Shown in pieces: positions 20,009 to 22,413 of a stretch of 22,413 bases of DNA; the first letter of the stretch is position 1, and every line of letters begins with the position of its first letter. Under the pieces are notes generated by a model that worked only from the letters and a program-made list of their open reading frames with translations, had not been told where the DNA came from and made no database searches. The DNA lies in the NCBI GenBank assembly GCA_036393335.1, contig DASWHD010000089.1:1-22413 (forward strand), in the 5' to 3' direction. A program made the translations under genes and the position numbers. The DNA comes from DASWHD01 sp036393335 (GTDB lineage Bacteria > CG2-30-53-67 > CG2-30-70-394).

Positions 20009-22131
20009 CCAGGCCGCACCCCGCCTCTCCGCCGCCCACCGTGCTGGTGGTGGACGACGACGTCGCCCTGCGCCTGCTCATGCGCGAGGTTCTGGAGCAG
20101 GCGGGCTTTGTGGTGGTCGAAGCGGCCGACGGGGCGGCCGGGTTGGAGCGCTTCCAGGCGGTTCACCCGGACGCGGTGCTGCTCGACGTGGAGATGCCGG
20201 AAATGGACGGTTTCGCTCTCTGCGGTCATCTGCGGGCCTCGCCAGGGGGCAGCCATATCCCGGTCATCATGGTCACGGGCCTCGATGACGTGGCCTCGAT
20301 CGAGCGTGCCTACACGGTGGATGCGACCGACTTCATCACCAAGCCGATCAACTGGTTTACCCTCCCACACCACGTGCGCTATCTACTGCGGGCCAGTCAG
20401 TCCTTCGACGCGTTGCGCCGCAGCGAGACCAAGAACCGCGCCATCATCAGCGCCCTCCCGGATAGCTTGTTCCGCCTCGCTGCCGACGGCACGTTGCTCG
20501 ACTGTTGGCCGGACCGAGACCTCGCGTCGCTCGTCAAACCCGAGAGGCTCCGCGGGCGCAACCTGCGCCAGGTCGTCCCGCCGGGTGTCGCGGCCCGGGC
20601 CATGCACTTCCTCTCGCATACGCTGGCTACCGGTGAGCCGCAGCTCTTCGAGTTCTCCCTGCGGGGCGGCGGTGCCCGACGGGCTTACGAGGCGCGGTTC
20701 GTGGTGAGCGGCGACCATGAGGTCCTCGCCGTGATGCGGGACGTCACCGACCAGCGGCAGGCCGAGGCCCGCATCCGGTACCTCGCTTATTACGACGAGC
20801 TGACGGCCCTCCCCAACCGGCGCCTCATGCACGAGACCGTCTGTCAGATGATCAAGGTGGCGACGCGCAGCAAGCGGTCGGTAGCGATCCTGTTGCTGGA
20901 TCTCGACCTGTTCAAACGGATCAATGACACCCTCGGCCATAGCGTGGGAGACGCGCTGCTGCGCGCGGTCGCGGCGCGCATCGCCGGCTGCGTGCGCGGC
21001 AGCGACTACATCGCCCGGCACGACAGCGACGCGCCCGATGAGATCATCGCCCGCTTCGGGGGCGACGAGTTCACCATCGCGCTGCCGCAGGTCGGGCGGG
21101 CCGAGGAAGCGGCGATCGTCGCCCAGCGCATCCTCGACACCCTCGCGCAGCCCATCGAGATCGAAGGCCAAGAGGTGTTTGTCACCGCCAGCATCGGCAT
21201 CGCCCTGACCCCGAATGATGGAGAGGATGGGGAGACCCTGTTGAAGAATGCCGACACCGCCATGTACCAGGCAAAAAGCCGGGGGCGGAACAATTTTCAG
21301 TTCTACACCCGCGCGATGAACGCCCGCGCACTGGAGCGGTTGAGCCTGGAAGGGATGCTGCGCAAGGCGGTCGACCGAGAGGAGCTCCGCCTGCATTACC
21401 AACCGCAGGTCGACCTGGCGACCCGCAGCATCGTGGGGGTCGAGGCCCTGGTGCGCTGGCAACATCCAGAGATGGGGTTGGTCGCCCCCGGCCGGTTTAT
21501 CCCCCTGGCGGTGGAGTCGGGGCTGATCGTCTCGATTGGCGAATGGGTGTTGCGCACCGCATGTGCCCAGAGCAGGCGCTGGCAGGAGGCGGGGCTACCC
21601 CCATTGCGCATGGCCGTCAATCTGTCCAGCCGCCAGTTCTGGCAGGAAGGGTTGAGCGAGAGCATCGCGAAGATTCTCGCCGAATCGGCCATCGATCCCG
21701 CCTTATTGGAGCTGGAGATCACCGAGAGCGACCTCATGGAGGATGCCGCGCATACCATCACCGCCCTCCACGCCCTCAAGGAGATGGGGATTACGTTGGC
21801 CATCGACGACTTCGGGACCGGCTACTCCTCCCTCGCCTACCTGAAGCGCTTCCCGGTCGATACCTTGAAGATCGATCGCGCCTTCGTGCGCGACCTGCCG
21901 GGCGATCCGGACGACGCGGCCATCGCCATGGCGATCGCCGCCCTGGGCCGGGCCCTCGACCTCGACGTCTTGGCGGAGGGTGTGGAACACGAGGAGCAGG
22001 TCACCTATCTGCGTGAGCTGGGCTGCGCCTTCGGCCAAGGCTACCTCTTCTCGCGGCCGTTACCGGTGCCGGAAATCACGGTCCTCCTCGAGACCATGGT
22101 ACACCCGGCATCGTCGCCGATCGGGGGCTAA
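20005..22131 (+). CDS. Response regulator with REC-PAS-GGDEF-EAL domains (c-di-GMP turnover)
   Basis: A 708-residue cytosolic regulator. The receiver (about 12-128) carries the acidic pair VDDD, phospho-acceptor Asp61 (LLDVEMPEMDG) and Lys in FITKPIN. A PAS-like segment (about 140-245, NRAIISALPDSLFRLAADG) follows. The GGDEF domain has an intact signature at 352-356 (RFGGDEF), so cyclase activity is possible. The inhibitory-site motif RxxD (Arg331-Gly-Ser-Asp334) is separated from GGDEF by 17 residues instead of the usual 5. The EAL domain has EALVRW (480-485), NLSSRQF, ELEITES, IDDFGTGYSSL, KIDRAF and EGVE, the full set for phosphodiesterase activity. The start overlaps the kinase stop by four bases. 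The TAA stop (22129-22131) is within the CTAA flank of repeat copy E. Confidence 0.96.
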
Positions 22132-22296
22132 CCCGCATTTCTCACCATGACTCTGCTGCGCCCGTGCAACTGCCCGCATCTCCTGGCCCACCTCGTCGAA
22201 GGTAGGAGCCGGTTGCACCGGCGATCCGCGCCAGCGGCGCGTCAGGCCCTGCGGGCCTGAGGTCGCCGAAGGGATTCGGCTCCTACCGCGCGCCGG
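22132..22296 (+). mobile_element. Repeat element copy E (interrupted by copy F)
   Basis: It begins with a clean Q end (CCCGCATTTCTCACCATG) immediately after CTAA (22128-22131) and carries a complete REP pair, but lacks the 20-bp palindrome at both known sites. Instead of a P end it runs into CTAG (22297-22300), followed at once by a new Q end. In copy A the matching place reads gggccggccagg; here it reads gcgccggctag. A nested insertion of copy F into an internal CTAG is the simplest reading, with the rest of E beyond the window. Confidence 0.8.
22202..22286. repeat. Inverted REP pair (REPIN-like) in copy E
   Basis: The left REP has stem GCCGGT-TGC-ACCGGC after a GTAG head; the right REP, read on the other strand, has stem GCCGAA-TCCC-TTCGGC. 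It is intact, and serves as the empty-site reference for the palindrome inserted at 4742-4761. Confidence 0.85.
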
Positions 22297-22300
22297 CTAG

Positions 22301-22413
22301 CCGGCATTTCTCACCATGGATCTGCTGCGCCTGCACAACTGCCCTGCCTGCCGGCAGGCAGGCCGCATCTCCTGGCCCACCTCGTCGAAGGTAGGAGCCG
22401 GTTGCACCGGCGA
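22301..22413 (+). mobile_element. Repeat element copy F (left part, cut by window end)
   Basis: A Q end with one change in the terminal repeat (CCGGCATTTCTCACCATGG), then sequence nearly identical to copies C and E, including one 20-bp palindrome and the first REP sequence (GTAG at 22391-22394). It has the same orientation as copy E. Confidence 0.8.
22343..22362. repeat. 20-bp perfect palindrome, copy 3
   Basis: CCTGCCTGCCGGCAGGCAGG, at the same site (between aactgc and ccgcatctcctgg) as copy 1 in element C. Element E, only 170 bases away and otherwise nearly identical here, has the empty site. Confidence 0.9.

Overview
The window is GC-rich, densely coding chromosomal DNA from a proteobacterium, most likely an environmental gammaproteobacterium. 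The grounds are the complete EpmA/EpmB/EF-P lysylation set with the modifiable lysine in EF-P, a MaeB-type malic enzyme fused to a phosphotransacetylase domain, a YhhW-type pirin, and many REP sequences with a GTAG head (GTAGGAGC...), a style common in Gammaproteobacteria. The assignment is inference; no rRNA or other marker is present.

Layout, left to right: the end of a repeat element (1-76); a small putative lipoprotein gene on the minus strand, boxed between two repeat copies (73-468); a second repeat copy (430-605); epmB (minus) divergent from efp and epmA (plus), with a short-chain dehydrogenase overlapping epmA; a third repeat copy (4585-4840); a membrane sugar-phosphate transferase (minus) and a 2-hydroxyacid dehydrogenase (minus); maeB (plus) convergent with a DUF1015 gene (minus), their stop codons overlapping; a structured non-coding stretch (11221-11370); a serine hydrolase gene (minus) preceded by the tail of a gene whose 5' part is replaced by a fourth repeat copy (12664-12863); a pirin gene (plus); then a tight four-gene operon (14113-22131) encoding a TonB-dependent outer-membrane receptor, a periplasmic substrate-binding protein, a hybrid sensor kinase with HPt domain, and a REC-PAS-GGDEF-EAL regulator. 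The window ends in a fifth and a sixth repeat copy.

Two functional themes stand out. The first is translation: efp, epmA and epmB supply elongation factor P and two of the enzymes that beta-lysylate it. The second is signalling: the last operon looks like a complete route from an outer-membrane ligand through a periplasmic binding protein and a phosphorelay to cyclic-di-GMP. There is no ABC permease or ATPase, so the binding protein may act as a sensor.

The most unusual content is the repeat family. It is a 165-256 bp non-autonomous element with 16-bp terminal inverted repeats (CCCGCATTTCTCACCA), flanked by a 4-bp YTAR sequence (CTAG, CTAA or TTAA). In four places that flank is the stop codon of the adjoining gene. 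Most copies carry an internal inverted REP pair whose hairpin stems covary. Two copies carry a perfect 20-bp palindrome, CCTGCCTGCCGGCAGGCAGG, and comparison of copies shows it as an exact 20-bp insertion at two different sites. The result is three nested levels of apparently mobile palindromic DNA, with no transposase in the window.
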